The notes below the pieces were generated by a model. That model was given only the letters and a program-made list of their open reading frames with translations, did no database searches and was not told where the DNA came from. Positions 1 through 10,070 of a stretch of 64,000 bases of DNA are shown here, in pieces. Both the position numbers and the translations under genes were made by a program. This stretch comes from Pseudomonas bubulae (GTDB lineage: Bacteria > Pseudomonadota > Gammaproteobacteria > Pseudomonadales > Pseudomonadaceae): positions 5,080,744-5,144,743 of the forward strand of contig NZ_CP146077.1 in NCBI RefSeq assembly GCF_037023725.1, in the 5' to 3' direction. Position 1 is the first letter of the stretch, and each line of letters starts with the position of its first letter.

Positions 1-1418
1 TCAGCGACCCGATCGGCGGGGTCTACAAAAAGCTGGTGATCAAGGACGACATTCTGGTGGGAGCCTGCCTGTACGGCGACACCGCAGACGGCGGCTGGTA
101 CTTCCGACAAATCCGTGAGAATCACGCCATCGGTGAGATCCGCGATCATTTGATGTTTGGTGAAAATGCCATAGGCGATGTCGGCCATCAGGGCCAGGAC
201 AAGGCCATGAGCATGGCCGACACCGCCGAAATCTGCGGTTGCAATGGCGTGTGCAAGGGCACCATCGTCAAAGCTATTCAAGAGCACGGGCTGTTCAGCG
301 TTGATGAGGTCAAAAAGCACACCAAGGCGGCCAGCTCCTGCGGTTCATGCGCGGGGTTGGTGGAGCAGATTTTGATCAACACCGTGGGGGGCGCGGCGGA
401 CGTCAAACCCAAAAGCGAAAAAGCCATCTGCGGCTGCAGCGACCTGAACCACGGACAAATCCGCCGGGCCATTCGCGAGCAACATTTGCTGACCATCGCC
501 GACACCCAGCGCTACCTGAACTGGCGCTCGCCCAACGGCTGCGCCACCTGCCGCCCGGCGCTCAACTACTACCTGATTTCCACCTGGCCGGGAGAGGCCC
601 GCGATGATCCGCAATCACGGCTAATAAACGAAAGGGCCCACGCAAACATTCAAAAAGACGGCACCTATTCCGTCGTCCCGCGGATGTGGGGCGGCGTCAC
701 CAACCCCTCCGAGCTGAGGCGTATTGCCGATGTGGCCGACAAGTACAACGTGCCGATGGTCAAGGTTACCGGCGGGCAGCGCATCGATCTGCTGGGGATA
801 AAAAAACACGACCTGCCGGGCGTGTGGAAGGATCTGGACATGCCCTCGGGGCATGCCTACGGCAAATCCATCCGCACGGTAAAGACCTGTGTGGGCAGCG
901 AGTTCTGCCGCTTCGGCACGCAAAACTCGACGCAACTGGGCATCGAACTGGAACACGATCTGTTCAATATGTGGTCGCCGCACAAGGTGAAGTTGGCAGT
1001 GTCCGGTTGCCCGCGCAACTGTTCGGAAGCAGGCATCAAGGACGTAGGAATTATCGGCGTGGACTCCGGCTGGGAGATGTATATCGGCGGTAATGGCGGG
1101 ATCAAAACCGAGGTTGCCGAGTTCTTCGTCAAACTCAAAACGGCTGAAGAAGTCCGCGAGTACAACGGTGCCTTTTTACAGTTGTATCGCGAAGAGGCCT
1201 TCTACCTCGAGCGCACCGTGCATTACCTGCAACGGGTCGGTATGGAGCACATCAAAAAGGCTGTGCTTGAAGACCCCGAACGGCGCAAGGCGCTCAATGA
1301 TCGCCTGCAGTTTTCCCTGTCGTTTGAGCAAGACCCGTGGAAAGAGCGCCTGGTGCAGCCGTTGCTGAAAAAAGAGTTCGAGGTCATCCCCGTGAACAAT
1401 CTGGAGGTGCCGGCATGA
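1..1418 (+). CDS. nirB: Nitrite reductase [NAD(P)H] large subunit, 3' part
   Basis: This is the C-terminal 471 residues of the siroheme nitrite reductase large subunit, which reduces nitrite to ammonium in the cytoplasm. The frame is open to the first base of the window (first complete codon at 3), so the FAD/NAD-binding N-terminal half lies outside. Visible parts, in order, are two BFD-like [2Fe-2S] cysteine clusters (CGCNGVC with CGSCAG, then CGCSDLN with CATCRP), the sulfite/nitrite reductase ferredoxin-like half domain, and the siroheme/[4Fe-4S] ligand set CVGSEFC plus SGCPRNCSEAG. The stop overlaps the nirD start as ATGA, so translation is probably coupled. It heads an operon nirB-nirD-nasA-cobA. 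Identification is very secure. Confidence 0.97.
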   Translation, partial: SDPIGGVYKKLVIKDDILVGACLYGDTADGGWYFRQIRENHAIGEIRDHLMFGENAIGDVGHQGQDKAMSMADTAEICGCNGVCKGTIVKAIQEHGLFSVDEVKKHTKAASSCGSCAGLVEQILINTVGGAADVKPKSEKAICGCSDLNHGQIRRAIREQHLLTIADTQRYLNWRSPNGCATCRPALNYYLISTWPGEARDDPQSRLINERAHANIQKDGTYSVVPRMWGGVTNPSELRRIADVADKYNVPMVKVTGGQRIDLLGIKKHDLPGVWKDLDMPSGHAYGKSIRTVKTCVGSEFCRFGTQNSTQLGIELEHDLFNMWSPHKVKLAVSGCPRNCSEAGIKDVGIIGVDSGWEMYIGGNGGIKTEVAEFFVKLKTAEEVREYNGAFLQLYREEAFYLERTVHYLQRVGMEHIKKAVLEDPERRKALNDRLQFSLSFEQDPWKERLVQPLLKKEFEVIPVNNLEVPA

Positions 1419-1732
1419 ACTGGCTCGATATCTGTTCACTTGAAGAAATCAACACCCTGGGCTCACGGATCATCAGCGGACCGAAGGGTGATATCGCGAT
1501 TTTTCGCACAAGCGACGACGAAGTGTTCGCCCTCGACGACCGCTGCCCGCACAAGGGCGGCCCGTTGTCCCAGGGCTTGATCTACGGCAAGCGCGTCGCC
1601 TGCCCGCTGCACAACTGGCAGATCGATCTGCAAAGCGGTGAAGCCCAGGCCCCGGATATCGGTTGCGCCCACCACCATAAGGCTCGGGTGGAAAATGGCC
1701 GTGTGCAGTTGGCCTTGCGGGATGCAGGCTGA
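1415..1732 (+). CDS. nirD: Nitrite reductase small subunit, Rieske type
   Basis: This 105-residue protein is the small partner of NirB. It is a Rieske-fold protein that retains both ligand pairs, CPH near residue 45 and CPLHNW near residue 66. Many enterobacterial NirD proteins have lost these ligands, so this copy could bind a real [2Fe-2S] cluster. The ATG at 1415 overlaps the nirB stop, and the stop overlaps the nasA start as TGATG. A longer upstream frame from 1337 exists but would run back through nirB coding sequence, so the ATG at 1415 is preferred. The role is electron transfer or stabilisation in assimilatory nitrite reduction. Confidence 0.95.
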   Translation: MNWLDICSLEEINTLGSRIISGPKGDIAIFRTSDDEVFALDDRCPHKGGPLSQGLIYGKRVACPLHNWQIDLQSGEAQAPDIGCAHHHKARVENGRVQLALRDAG

Positions 1733-4449
1733 TGAGCCGCCAGATCACCGCCTCCACCTGCTGCTACTGCGGGGTCGGCTGCGGCGTGCTGATCGAACAT
1801 GATGGCGAGCGTATTCTCGGCGTCAGCGGCGATCCGGCGCATCCGGCCAACTTTGGCAAGCTGTGCAGCAAAGGCTCGACCCTGCACCTGACCGGCGACC
1901 TCAATGCCCGCGCGCTGTACCCGCAACTGCGCCTGGGCAAGGCGCTGGCCCGTGGTCGCAGCGACTGGGACAGCGCCCTTGATCACGCGGCCAATGTGTT
2001 CGCCGCCACCATCGCCGAGCACGGCCCCGACAGCGTGGCGTTTTATATCTCGGGGCAGTTGCTGACCGAGGATTACTACGCCTTCAACAAACTGGCCCGG
2101 GCGCTGGTGGGCACCAACAATATCGACAGCAATTCGCGGCTGTGCATGTCCTCGGCCGTGGTCGGCTACAAACGAAGCCTGGGCGCCGATGCGCCGCCTT
2201 GCAGCTATGAAGACCTGGAGCTGAGCGATTGCGTGATGATCGTCGGCAGCAATATGGCCTACGCACATCCGGTACTGTTTCGCCGCCTGGAGGAGGCAAA
2301 AGCCCGACGTCCGCAGATGAAAGTCATCGTTATCGACCCGCGGCGTACCGATACCTGCGATCTGGCCGACCTGCATCTGGCAATTTTACCGGGCACCGAC
2401 GTCGCGTTGTTTCACGGGATTTTGCATTTATTGCTGTGGGAAGACTGGGTCGATCGCGACTTTATCCAGGCCCACACTCAGGGCCTGCCCGAGCTGAAAA
2501 GCCTGGTGCGCGATTACACCCCACAGATGGTCTCGCAATTGTGCGGCATCAGCGTCGAGCAACTGCAGCAATGCGCCGAATGGGTGGGCACCTCGCCAAG
2601 TTTTTTATCGCTGTGGTGCATGGGCCTGAACCAGTCCACCGCCGGCAGCGCGAAAAACAGCGCCCTGATCAATCTGCATCTGGCCACTGGGCAAATCGGC
2701 CGACCGGGTTCCGGACCGTTCTCCCTGACCGGTCAGCCCAATGCCATGGGCGGGCGCGAAACCGGTAGCCTGTCCAACTTGTTACCCGGCCATCGTGATG
2801 CGGCCAATGCCGAACACCGGGCCGAAGTCGCCGCTTACTGGGGTGTTGAGCAACTGCCACAGAACACCGGCCTGAGCGCCATCGAACTCTTTGAGCAAAT
2901 GGCCAGCGGCAAGGTCAAGGCCGTGTGGATCGCCTGCACCAACCCCGCGCAATCCATGCCGGACCAGACTGCCGTGCGGGCGGCGTTGCAGGCCTGCCCG
3001 TTTGTGGTGCTGCAAGAGGCGTTTCACACCACCGAAACCGCGGCCTTCGCCGACCTGTTGTTACCCGCCGCCAGTTGGGGGGAAAAGGACGGCACAGTGA
3101 CAAACTCTGAACGGCGTATTTCCCATGTACGCAAAGCCATCCCGGCACCAGGCGAAGCCCGTTCAGACTGGGCAATTACGGTGGATTTCGCACAGCGCCT
3201 GGAAAAACATCTGCGTCCCGAGCACAGCAGCCTGTTTGCATTTGAAACTGAAGCCCAGGTGTTCGACGAATACAAGCACCTGACCTCTGGCCGTGATCTG
3301 GACCTGTCGGGTATCAGCCATGCAGTGCTCGATGCCATCGGCCCGCAACAGTGGCCCTTCCCGACGGGGGCTCGTGAAGGCACAGCGCGGCTGTATCTGG
3401 ACAGGGCATTCCCTACCGCCACCGGTCGTGCGCAGTTCGTGGCCGAGCCCTACCGCGCCGCCAAGGAGCAGCGCGACGCACGCTTCCCCCTCACGCTGAT
3501 CACTGGTCGCCTGCGCGACCAATGGCACGGCATGAGCCGTACCGGTACGGCCGCGCAATTGTTCGGTCACGTCAGCGAAGCGGTGTTGAGCCTGCACCCG
3601 GACGAGTTGCGCCGTCATCGCCTGCAGCCCGGAGATCTGGTCAGCCTCAAGAGTCGGCGCGGCGCCGTGATTGTTCCAGTCAGCAGCGACGACAGCGTGC
3701 GCCCGGGGCAGGCGTTTTTGCCGATGCACTGGGGTGACCGCTTCCTCAAGGGCGGGGTCAACACCTTGACCGTGCCAGCGTTTGACCCGCTGTCCAAACA
3801 ACCGGAACTCAAACACAGCGCCGTGCGCCTGGAACCGGCGCAATTACCTTGGCACCTTTTCGCCCTGATCGAGGGTGATGTTCAACAGAACTTCGAGACA
3901 CTGCGCCAGCTCTGCGAAACCTTTTCGTACGTCAGTTTCAGCCTGACTGGCCGCGAGCGCCCTGCGTTACTGATCCGTGCCGCCAGCGCCAGCGCACCCG
4001 ATCCGCAACTGCTACGCGAGATTGATCAATGCCTGGGGCTCAACGAGGGGCCGGTACTGGCTTACGACGACCCGCGCCGCGCCATTGGCAAGCGGGTGCG
4101 CATCGAGCACGGAAGCATCACTGCGATTCGTCTGGCGGGCGAAACCCTGGCACGGCACTGGCTGCAAAACCTGTGGCAGGAAGGCCGCGCCGACGAGCAA
4201 TTGCGCCGCTGGCTGCTGGCGCCACTGAGCGCGCCACCGGGCAACGCCAACGCCCCGACCGCTGGCAACTCGATTGTGTGCAATTGCAAGAACGTCAGTC
4301 AGAGCGTGATTGAGGCTGGCATCGCCCAAGGGCTGGACTTGCAGGGACTGAAAAGATCGTTGGGCTGCGGGACGCAATGCGGCTCCTGTGTCCCGCAAAT
4401 CAAGCGCTTGCTGACTGCCCAGGCGCAGCCGGTCGCCATTAACCCGTGA
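1732..4449 (+). CDS. nasA: Assimilatory nitrate reductase, molybdopterin large subunit
   Basis: This 905-residue molybdopterin oxidoreductase reduces nitrate to nitrite for nitrogen assimilation. The N-terminus carries the [4Fe-4S] motif CCYCGVGCGV followed by GKLCSKG (residues 10-45). The molybdopterin and dinucleotide-binding domains follow, including the typical phrases GLNQSTAG and GQPNAMGGRE. The last 60 residues form a BFD-like [2Fe-2S] domain with CNCKN and CGTQCGSC. Enterobacterial NasA also has such a domain, while shorter cyanobacterial NarB lacks it. The gene overlaps the nirD stop by one base and lies 10 bp before cobA. No separate reductase subunit is seen, so the electron donor must be encoded elsewhere or be shared. 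Confidence 0.95.
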   Translation: MSRQITASTCCYCGVGCGVLIEHDGERILGVSGDPAHPANFGKLCSKGSTLHLTGDLNARALYPQLRLGKALARGRSDWDSALDHAANVFAATIAEHGPDSVAFYISGQLLTEDYYAFNKLARALVGTNNIDSNSRLCMSSAVVGYKRSLGADAPPCSYEDLELSDCVMIVGSNMAYAHPVLFRRLEEAKARRPQMKVIVIDPRRTDTCDLADLHLAILPGTDVALFHGILHLLLWEDWVDRDFIQAHTQGLPELKSLVRDYTPQMVSQLCGISVEQLQQCAEWVGTSPSFLSLWCMGLNQSTAGSAKNSALINLHLATGQIGRPGSGPFSLTGQPNAMGGRETGSLSNLLPGHRDAANAEHRAEVAAYWGVEQLPQNTGLSAIELFEQMASGKVKAVWIACTNPAQSMPDQTAVRAALQACPFVVLQEAFHTTETAAFADLLLPAASWGEKDGTVTNSERRISHVRKAIPAPGEARSDWAITVDFAQRLEKHLRPEHSSLFAFETEAQVFDEYKHLTSGRDLDLSGISHAVLDAIGPQQWPFPTGAREGTARLYLDRAFPTATGRAQFVAEPYRAAKEQRDARFPLTLITGRLRDQWHGMSRTGTAAQLFGHVSEAVLSLHPDELRRHRLQPGDLVSLKSRRGAVIVPVSSDDSVRPGQAFLPMHWGDRFLKGGVNTLTVPAFDPLSKQPELKHSAVRLEPAQLPWHLFALIEGDVQQNFETLRQLCETFSYVSFSLTGRERPALLIRAASASAPDPQLLREIDQCLGLNEGPVLAYDDPRRAIGKRVRIEHGSITAIRLAGETLARHWLQNLWQEGRADEQLRRWLLAPLSAPPGNANAPTAGNSIVCNCKNVSQSVIEAGIAQGLDLQGLKRSLGCGTQCGSCVPQIKRLLTAQAQPVAINP

Positions 4450-4459
4450 GGAAATCACA

Positions 4460-5236
4460 ATGAGTGCAAAAGTCTGGCTGGTGGGCGCAGGGCCGGGTGA
4501 TCCCGAACTGCTGACGCTCAAGGCCGTGCGCGCCCTGCGCGAAGCAGATGTCGTATTGATTGACGATCTGGTCAATGACGCGGTGCTGGAGCATTGCCCC
4601 GCTGCGCGGGTGATTTCGGTGGGCAAACGCGGAGGGTGCCGTTCGACTCCACAGGCGTTTATTCATCGCCTGATGCTGCGTTATGCCCGCCACGGCAAAT
4701 GCGTGGTTCGACTCAAGGGCGGCGACCCATGCATTTTCGGCCGTGGCGGCGAAGAGGCACAGTGGTTGCGTGAACACGGGGTTGAGGTGGAACTGGTCAA
4801 TGGCATCACGGCCGGCCTGGCTGGCGCGACGCAATGCGCTATCCCCCTGACCCTGCGCGGCGTGGCCCGTGGCGTGACGCTGGTGACGGCACACACCCAG
4901 GATGACAGCCAGGTGAACTGGCAGGCGCTGGCGCAAAGCGGCACCACGCTGGTGGTGTATATGGGGGTGGCAAAGTTGAGCGAGATCCGCGAACAATTGC
5001 TGGCGGGCGGCATGACGGCGGACATGCCGGTGGCCATGATCGAAAATGCCTCCCTGCCCCACCAGCGCGAATGCCGCAGCGACCTGACGGCGATGGAGAA
5101 AGATGCTCAGGCGTTTGAACTCAAGAGCCCGGCGATTCTGGTGATTGGTCGCGTGGCGGCATCCAGCGCGGCACAACCATCACGGGAGGAGAATGTGTGG
5201 GAGCCGGGCTTGCCCGCGATGCAGGCAACCCGCTAG
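4460..5236 (+). CDS. cobA: Uroporphyrinogen-III C-methyltransferase (SUMT)
   Basis: This 258-residue protein methylates uroporphyrinogen III at C2 and C7 to give precorrin-2, the precursor of siroheme, which NirB needs. The N-terminal VGAGPGDPELLT motif and the internal RLKGGDPCIFGRGGEE motif are hallmarks of the SAM-dependent tetrapyrrole methyltransferase family. A GAGGAAATCACA ribosome-binding region precedes the ATG. Placement at the end of the nitrate/nitrite operon fits dedicated siroheme supply. The last 14 or so codons (5194 onward) are made of a REP-like sequence (TGTGGGAGCCGGGCTTGCCC), so the C-terminal tail looks like an accidental read-through into repeat DNA rather than family sequence. 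Confidence 0.94.
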   Translation: MSAKVWLVGAGPGDPELLTLKAVRALREADVVLIDDLVNDAVLEHCPAARVISVGKRGGCRSTPQAFIHRLMLRYARHGKCVVRLKGGDPCIFGRGGEEAQWLREHGVEVELVNGITAGLAGATQCAIPLTLRGVARGVTLVTAHTQDDSQVNWQALAQSGTTLVVYMGVAKLSEIREQLLAGGMTADMPVAMIENASLPHQRECRSDLTAMEKDAQAFELKSPAILVIGRVAASSAAQPSREENVWEPGLPAMQATR

Positions 5237-5253
5237 TTCTGAAGGGAATTTTA

Positions 5254-5309
5254 ACTGTGGGAGCGAGCCTGCTCGCGAACGACTTTCGCGAGCAGGCTCG
5301 CTCCCACAG
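5254..5309. repeat. REP-type inverted repeat downstream of cobA
   Basis: Two copies of the Pseudomonas REP core in opposite orientation (CTGTGGGAGCGAGCCTGCTC and its complement) are separated by only a few bases, giving an almost perfect 56-bp hairpin. It lies directly after the nitrate operon and may act as a 3' mRNA stabiliser or transcription end. This is the GAGCCTGCTCGCGAACGAC subtype, also present at 6942-6993. Confidence 0.9.
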
Positions 5310-5452
5310 GGAGGGTTGACCGGCAACAGAGTATCTACAGAAATGGCGCAGAAGGGGTGATCTCAAACGACCCCCTTCGCCTCAACGTTTACCCCGCTGC
5401 GGGCCACAAGCCACGCGCAAAGCGACTTGTGACTGAGCCAAATCGACCCCCG

Positions 5453-5470
5453 CCGTCATCCCGGTGTCAT
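5453..5470 (+). promoter_or_regulatory. Pho box (PhoB binding site)
   Basis: CCGTCAT and GTGTCAT form a 7-bp direct repeat separated by 4 bp (CCCG). This is the exact geometry of the PhoB consensus CTGTCAT-N4-CTGTCAT. It lies 46 bp upstream of the phosphatase ATG at 5516. The inference is induction of that gene under phosphate limitation. Confidence 0.75.
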
Positions 5471-5515
5471 GGGGCTTTGTTTCCTTGACGGGCATTCAGC
5501 CCTCAAGGAGCCCCC

Positions 5516-6916
5516 ATGATTCGCCCCACATTACTGGCCCTCGCGCTTTTTTCCGTGATCAACAGCGCTTGCGCCGCCCCCGACACGCCGCTGCCCCACT
5601 CCCCCGGCGCGCCTTATGCCGCCAGTGGCCTGGCCGACCGTATCGTGCTGACCCCCGGGGCCGATCCTGCCAGGGAAATGGCCGTAACATTCCGCACCGA
5701 TACCCGCCAGCAGGCCAGCCAGCTGCAACTGGCTCCTGCCCTCGATGGCCCGCAACTGGCCAAGGCGGCGCATGAGGTCCAGGGCACAAGCATCAGCCTG
5801 GACAACGAGAACGGCGCGGCGTTGTTCCACCAGGTACGCCTGCACGACCTGCAGCCGGGCACGGCCTATGTGTACCGGGTCAAGGGCAGCGACGGCTGGA
5901 GTGAGTGGTTGCAGTTCCACACTGCGACCAAGAGTTTCAAGCCGTTCAACTTTATTTATATGGGCGATGTGCAGAACGACATTCTGTCACTGGCCTCGCG
6001 CAGCATTCGCCAGGCCTTGCAGAGCGTGGCCAACCCCGCGTTGATCGTGCATGCCGGGGACCTGGTGTCGCAACGCGAAGACCTGGTACACGACGATCAA
6101 TGGGGCGAATGGAACCAGGCAGGTGGTTTCAATTACGGGATGATTCCCCAGCTAGTGGCCGCCGGCAACCACGAATACCTCGACGGCCTCAACCCCGACG
6201 GAAGCGAAACCCGCACTCTCGGGCCGCACTGGAGCCGCCAGTTCGCCCTGCCGCAAAACGGTGTTGATGGGCTCAAAGACACCACCTACTTTGTCGACTA
6301 TCAGGGTGTGCGGTTTATCGTCCTTGATGGCACCTCGGCGCTCGATATGGGCACCCTTGATCAACAGACCCGCTGGCTTGAGCAGAGCCTGAAAACCAGC
6401 CCCGCACGCTGGAATATCGTGGTCACTCACCAGCCGGTCTACACCTGCGCCCGCCCCGAAGATACCGAGCCGTTGAAAACTGCCTGGAAGCCGCTGTTCG
6501 AGCGTTATGCGGTGGACCTGGTGTTGCAGGGCCATGATCACTGCTACAGCCGTGTCAGCAACGAGGCCGGGCGTGTTGCGTCCAAAGCCGCACAAGCCGG
6601 CGGCAAGATTCAGGGACCGGTGTATATGGTCTCGGTGGCGGGTTCGAAGATGTATGGCCTCAATGACCGAGCCCGGCAGCAACCGGATCGCAGTGCTGAA
6701 GAAACCCAGCTGTACCAGACGGTCGACGTACAGGACTCAAGGCTGAAGGTGCGCAGCTACACCGCCGCTGGCAAGTTGTATGACGCCTTTGACCTGGAGC
6801 GCGACGGCAAAAATCGTAACCACTTGCGCGAGCCGGTGAAAAACCTGCCCGCCGAACGCGCCTGCACGCAAACGGCTGGCCCCGACGGCTTCGCCTGCAG
6901 CTCAAGGGCCAAGTAA
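5516..6916 (+). CDS. Secreted purple-acid-type metallophosphatase
   Basis: This 466-residue protein belongs to the calcineurin-like metallophosphoesterase superfamily with an N-terminal fibronectin-like domain, the purple acid phosphatase arrangement. A signal peptide is clear (hydrophobic core to about residue 20, ending SACA). The metal-binding blocks appear in order: GDVQND (~150), GDLVS (~182), GNHEY (~217), VTHQP (~303) and QGHDHCYSR (~338). It would release phosphate from organic esters in the periplasm or outside the cell. A Pho box upstream supports use in phosphate scavenging. The ATG at 5516 follows CAAGGAGCCCCC. The exact substrate cannot be read from the sequence. Confidence 0.88.
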   Translation: MIRPTLLALALFSVINSACAAPDTPLPHSPGAPYAASGLADRIVLTPGADPAREMAVTFRTDTRQQASQLQLAPALDGPQLAKAAHEVQGTSISLDNENGAALFHQVRLHDLQPGTAYVYRVKGSDGWSEWLQFHTATKSFKPFNFIYMGDVQNDILSLASRSIRQALQSVANPALIVHAGDLVSQREDLVHDDQWGEWNQAGGFNYGMIPQLVAAGNHEYLDGLNPDGSETRTLGPHWSRQFALPQNGVDGLKDTTYFVDYQGVRFIVLDGTSALDMGTLDQQTRWLEQSLKTSPARWNIVVTHQPVYTCARPEDTEPLKTAWKPLFERYAVDLVLQGHDHCYSRVSNEAGRVASKAAQAGGKIQGPVYMVSVAGSKMYGLNDRARQQPDRSAEETQLYQTVDVQDSRLKVRSYTAAGKLYDAFDLERDGKNRNHLREPVKNLPAERACTQTAGPDGFACSSRAK

Positions 6917-6941
6917 CCCGCTGCTACGGGAAAACTTCAAC

Positions 6942-6993
6942 TGTGGGAGCGAGCCTGCTCGCGAACGACCTTCGCGAGCAGGCTCGCTCCCAC
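6942..6993. repeat. REP-type inverted repeat after the phosphatase gene
   Basis: A 52-bp near-perfect palindrome (TGTGGGAGCGAGCCTGCTCG and its complement) is nearly identical to the copy at 5254-5309. It sits in the gap between the phosphatase gene and garD, which converge, and may serve both 3' ends. Confidence 0.88.
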
Positions 6994-7031
6994 TGGAAGG
7001 TATCTACGGGGTTCGGCGGCACCTCACTGCT

Positions 7032-8585
7032 CTAGGTGATCGGCGCCGGATTGAACAGGGTGATGTCGTTGTGCAATTTGTGCTGCTCGGCCCAGGTGTG
7101 TTGTTTACCGCTGGCCACGTCCAGGTAGTAATGGAACAGTTCCCAGCCCAGTTCCTCGATGCTCGCCCGCCCGGTGGCGATGCGCCCGGCGTCGATATCG
7201 ATCAGGTCCGGCCAGCGTCGGGCCAGCTCAGTGCGGGTCGAGACTTTCACCACCGGTGCCATCGCCAACCCATAAGGCGTGCCGCGACCTGTGGTGAATA
7301 CGTGCAGGTTCATACCGGCGGCCAGTTGCAAAGTACCGCAGACAAAATCGCTGGCAGGCGTGGCACAAAAGATCAGGCCCTTGCCCTTGACCCGTTCGCC
7401 CGGCCCCAGCACGCCATTGATCGCGCTGCTGCCGGATTTGACGATGGAGCCCAGGGACTTTTCGACAATATTCGACAGCCCGCCTTTCTTGTTCCCCGGC
7501 GTGGTGTTGGCGCTGCGATCCGCCTCACCCTTGGCCAGGTAACGGTCGTACCAGTCCATTTCACGCACCAGTTCTCGGGCGACGGTTTCGTTGGCAGCAC
7601 GGGAAGTCAGCAGGTAGATGGCGTCGCGCACTTCGGTGACTTCGGAAAACAGCACCGTCGCCCCTGCCCGCAGCAGCAGATCCGAGGCAAAGCCCAACGC
7701 CGGGTTGGCAGTGATGCCGGAGAACGCATCGCTGCCACCGCACTGCATACCCAAAATCAGCTCGGACGCAGGCACGGTTTCGCGGCGACGTTGATCGAGT
7801 TTTTTCAACCGCACTTCGGCCAGCGCCATGATCTGTTCGATCATTTCGGTAAAGCCGTGGCTGGAGTCCTGCAAGCGGTACAACCACGGCTCGCTCAAGT
7901 CCACTGAGCTGTCGTTTTCGTGCATCACCTGGCCGGCCTGGAGCTTTTCGCAGCCCAGACTGATCACCAGCGCTTCGCCACCCAGGTTGGGGTTGCGCGC
8001 CAGGTTGCGCACGGTACGGATCGGGATATAGGCGTCGGTGGCGCTGATCGCCACACCGCAGCCGTAGCTGTGGGTCAGAGCCACCACATCATCGACATGC
8101 GGGTAACGGGGCAACAACTCGTCCTTGATGCGCTTGACCGCATGGTCCAGCACGCCGGTCACACACTGCACGGTGGTGGTGATGCCGAGGATATTGCGCG
8201 TCCCGACCGTGCCATCGGCGTTGCGATAACCCTCGAAGGTGAAGCCCTCAAGTGGCACTTGCGGTGCGGGAACATCAGTGGCCAGTGGCAGGCTATCGAG
8301 CGGCGGTGCGGTGGGCATGCGCAGTTGGTCCTCATTGACCCAACTGCCCCGCGCAATGGCTTGCAGGGCATAGCCGATCACCTGACCGTAGCGGATCACC
8401 TCGCCACCTTCGGCAATAGCCGCCAGCGTGACCTTGTGGCTCTGGGGGACAAAATCCACCGTCACCAGCCCGTCGGCAAACACAGTACCCGCCGGTACGC
8501 CCTGGTCGTTGACCACCACCGCGACATTATCCCGCGGGTGCAGGCGGATCGAGCGCGGTGAGTCGGAATGTTCAATCAACGTCAT
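7032..8585 (-). CDS. garD: Galactarate dehydratase (UxaA/GarD family)
   Basis: This 517-residue enzyme of the altronate/galactarate dehydratase family removes water from galactarate to give 5-dehydro-4-deoxy-D-glucarate. It has the N-terminal SAF domain (about residues 10-90), followed by the catalytic region with [25 protein letters not shown] and [12 protein letters not shown]. The chosen ATG at 8585 has GAGGAG about 7 bp upstream; an upstream in-frame TTG at 8600 is less likely. It lies 11 bp after the permease gene and works with kdgD. The product assignment to galactarate rather than altronate rests on the permease and kdgD neighbours. Confidence 0.88.
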   Translation of the reverse strand: MTLIEHSDSPRSIRLHPRDNVAVVVNDQGVPAGTVFADGLVTVDFVPQSHKVTLAAIAEGGEVIRYGQVIGYALQAIARGSWVNEDQLRMPTAPPLDSLPLATDVPAPQVPLEGFTFEGYRNADGTVGTRNILGITTTVQCVTGVLDHAVKRIKDELLPRYPHVDDVVALTHSYGCGVAISATDAYIPIRTVRNLARNPNLGGEALVISLGCEKLQAGQVMHENDSSVDLSEPWLYRLQDSSHGFTEMIEQIMALAEVRLKKLDQRRRETVPASELILGMQCGGSDAFSGITANPALGFASDLLLRAGATVLFSEVTEVRDAIYLLTSRAANETVARELVREMDWYDRYLAKGEADRSANTTPGNKKGGLSNIVEKSLGSIVKSGSSAINGVLGPGERVKGKGLIFCATPASDFVCGTLQLAAGMNLHVFTTGRGTPYGLAMAPVVKVSTRTELARRWPDLIDIDAGRIATGRASIEELGWELFHYYLDVASGKQHTWAEQHKLHNDITLFNPAPIT

Positions 8586-8596
8586 GACGCCGCTCC

Positions 8597-9952
8597 TCAA
8601 ATATGGACAGGTAAAATGTCAGCGATTTTCGGGTCGCTGGTCGGTGGTTCTTTAAGTACCACACGCTTGATCGGGCCGACGATCACCAGATAGCTGAAGA
8701 CCGCCACCAGTGCGTTGCAACCGACAAACACCAGCGCCCATTTGAACGAGCCGGTGGCACTGATGATGTAGCCAATGACGATCGGGGTAGTGATGGAGGC
8801 GATGTTACCGAAGGTATTGAACAGGCCGCCGCTCAAGCCGGCGATCTGCTTGGGCGAGGTGTCGGAAACCACGGCCCAGCCCAGTGCGCCCACGCCCTTG
8901 CCGAAGAAGGCCAGGGCCATAAAGCCCACCACCATCCATTCAATGTCCACATAGTTGCAGGCCACGATACTGCTCGATACCAGCAGGCCGGCGATGATCG
9001 GCGCCTTGCGGGCGAAGGTCAGGGAGTGGCCCTTGCGCAGCAGGTAATCGGAAATGACCCCGCCCAGCACGCCGCCGATAAACCCGCAGACCGCCGGCAG
9101 TGAGGCAATAAAACCGGCCTTGAGGATGGTCATGCCGCGATCCTGCACCAGGTACACCGGGAACCAGGTCAGAAAGAAATAAGTGATGCCATTAATGCAG
9201 TACTGACCCAGGTAAACGCCGAGCATCATGCGATTGGTCAGCAGTTGGCGTATGTAGTCCCACTTGGGGCCGTCGGCCTTTTTGCCTTTCTGGTCCATGT
9301 CGACCATGCCGCCGTTGTCGGCGATGTGTTTGAACTCCGCTTCGTTGATGCGCGGGTGCTCACGCGGGCTGTAGATCACTTTGAGCCAGATGCCCGAGAA
9401 GACGATGCCGAACACACCCATCACGATAAAGACGTGCTCCCAACCGTAGGAATACACGATCCAGCCCATCAACGGTGCAAACAGCACGGTGGCAAAGTAT
9501 TGCGCCGAGTTGAAAATAGCTGAGGCCGTGCCACGTTCGGCGGTGGGGAACCAGGCGGCCACGATGCGGGCGTTGCCGGGAAAGGACGGCGCTTCGGCCA
9601 GCCCCACCAGAAAACGCAGCATGAAGAGCGCCACCACGGCCGTGGACATGCCGAATTCACCGACAAAGCCTTGCAGCACGGTGAACAGGGACCAGGTAAA
9701 GATGCTCAGGGCATAGATTTTTTTCGAGCCGAACCGGTCGAGCAACCAGCCACCGGGGATTTGCCCGGCCACATAGGCCCAGCCAAATGCGGAGAAGATA
9801 TAGCCCAGGGTCACGGCGTCGATGCCGAGGTCTTTTTGCAGGCTGGAACCTGCGATGGCGATAGTGGCACGGTCGGCATAATTGATCGTGGTCACCAGAA
9901 AAAGCATGAGCAAAATCAAATAACGGACATGCGTCGGCTTGGTCGCTTGCAT
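8597..9952 (-). CDS. garP: MFS D-glucarate/galactarate permease (GudP/GarP-like)
   Basis: This 451-residue major facilitator protein of the anion:cation symporter group has twelve predicted membrane segments. The signature region [16 protein letters not shown], the loop [10 protein letters not shown] and the [17 protein letters not shown] block match hexarate permeases such as GudP and GarP. It would import galactarate or glucarate across the inner membrane with protons. It sits between kdgD and garD on the same strand, which supports the substrate. Which of the two sugar acids is preferred cannot be told; gudP would be an equally fair symbol. Confidence 0.87.
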   Translation of the reverse strand: MQATKPTHVRYLILLMLFLVTTINYADRATIAIAGSSLQKDLGIDAVTLGYIFSAFGWAYVAGQIPGGWLLDRFGSKKIYALSIFTWSLFTVLQGFVGEFGMSTAVVALFMLRFLVGLAEAPSFPGNARIVAAWFPTAERGTASAIFNSAQYFATVLFAPLMGWIVYSYGWEHVFIVMGVFGIVFSGIWLKVIYSPREHPRINEAEFKHIADNGGMVDMDQKGKKADGPKWDYIRQLLTNRMMLGVYLGQYCINGITYFFLTWFPVYLVQDRGMTILKAGFIASLPAVCGFIGGVLGGVISDYLLRKGHSLTFARKAPIIAGLLVSSSIVACNYVDIEWMVVGFMALAFFGKGVGALGWAVVSDTSPKQIAGLSGGLFNTFGNIASITTPIVIGYIISATGSFKWALVFVGCNALVAVFSYLVIVGPIKRVVLKEPPTSDPKIADILPVHI

Positions 9953-10070
9953 GTAGTACTACTCCCACTGATTATTTTTATGTGCGGGTTAATCTGTTTT
10001 GGCTGTAGCTGACGGGTGGAACTTATGTGGGAGCTGCGTGAGCCACCGATCGTATTCCTTTACGTAAAAA

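Noticed and set aside
5254..6993. Repeats at 5254 and 6942 considered as a CRISPR or a duplication
   Set aside because: They are two separate REP hairpins of the same subtype flanking the phosphatase gene, without spacers. A composite element around the gene was considered, but no target duplication or transposase is seen.
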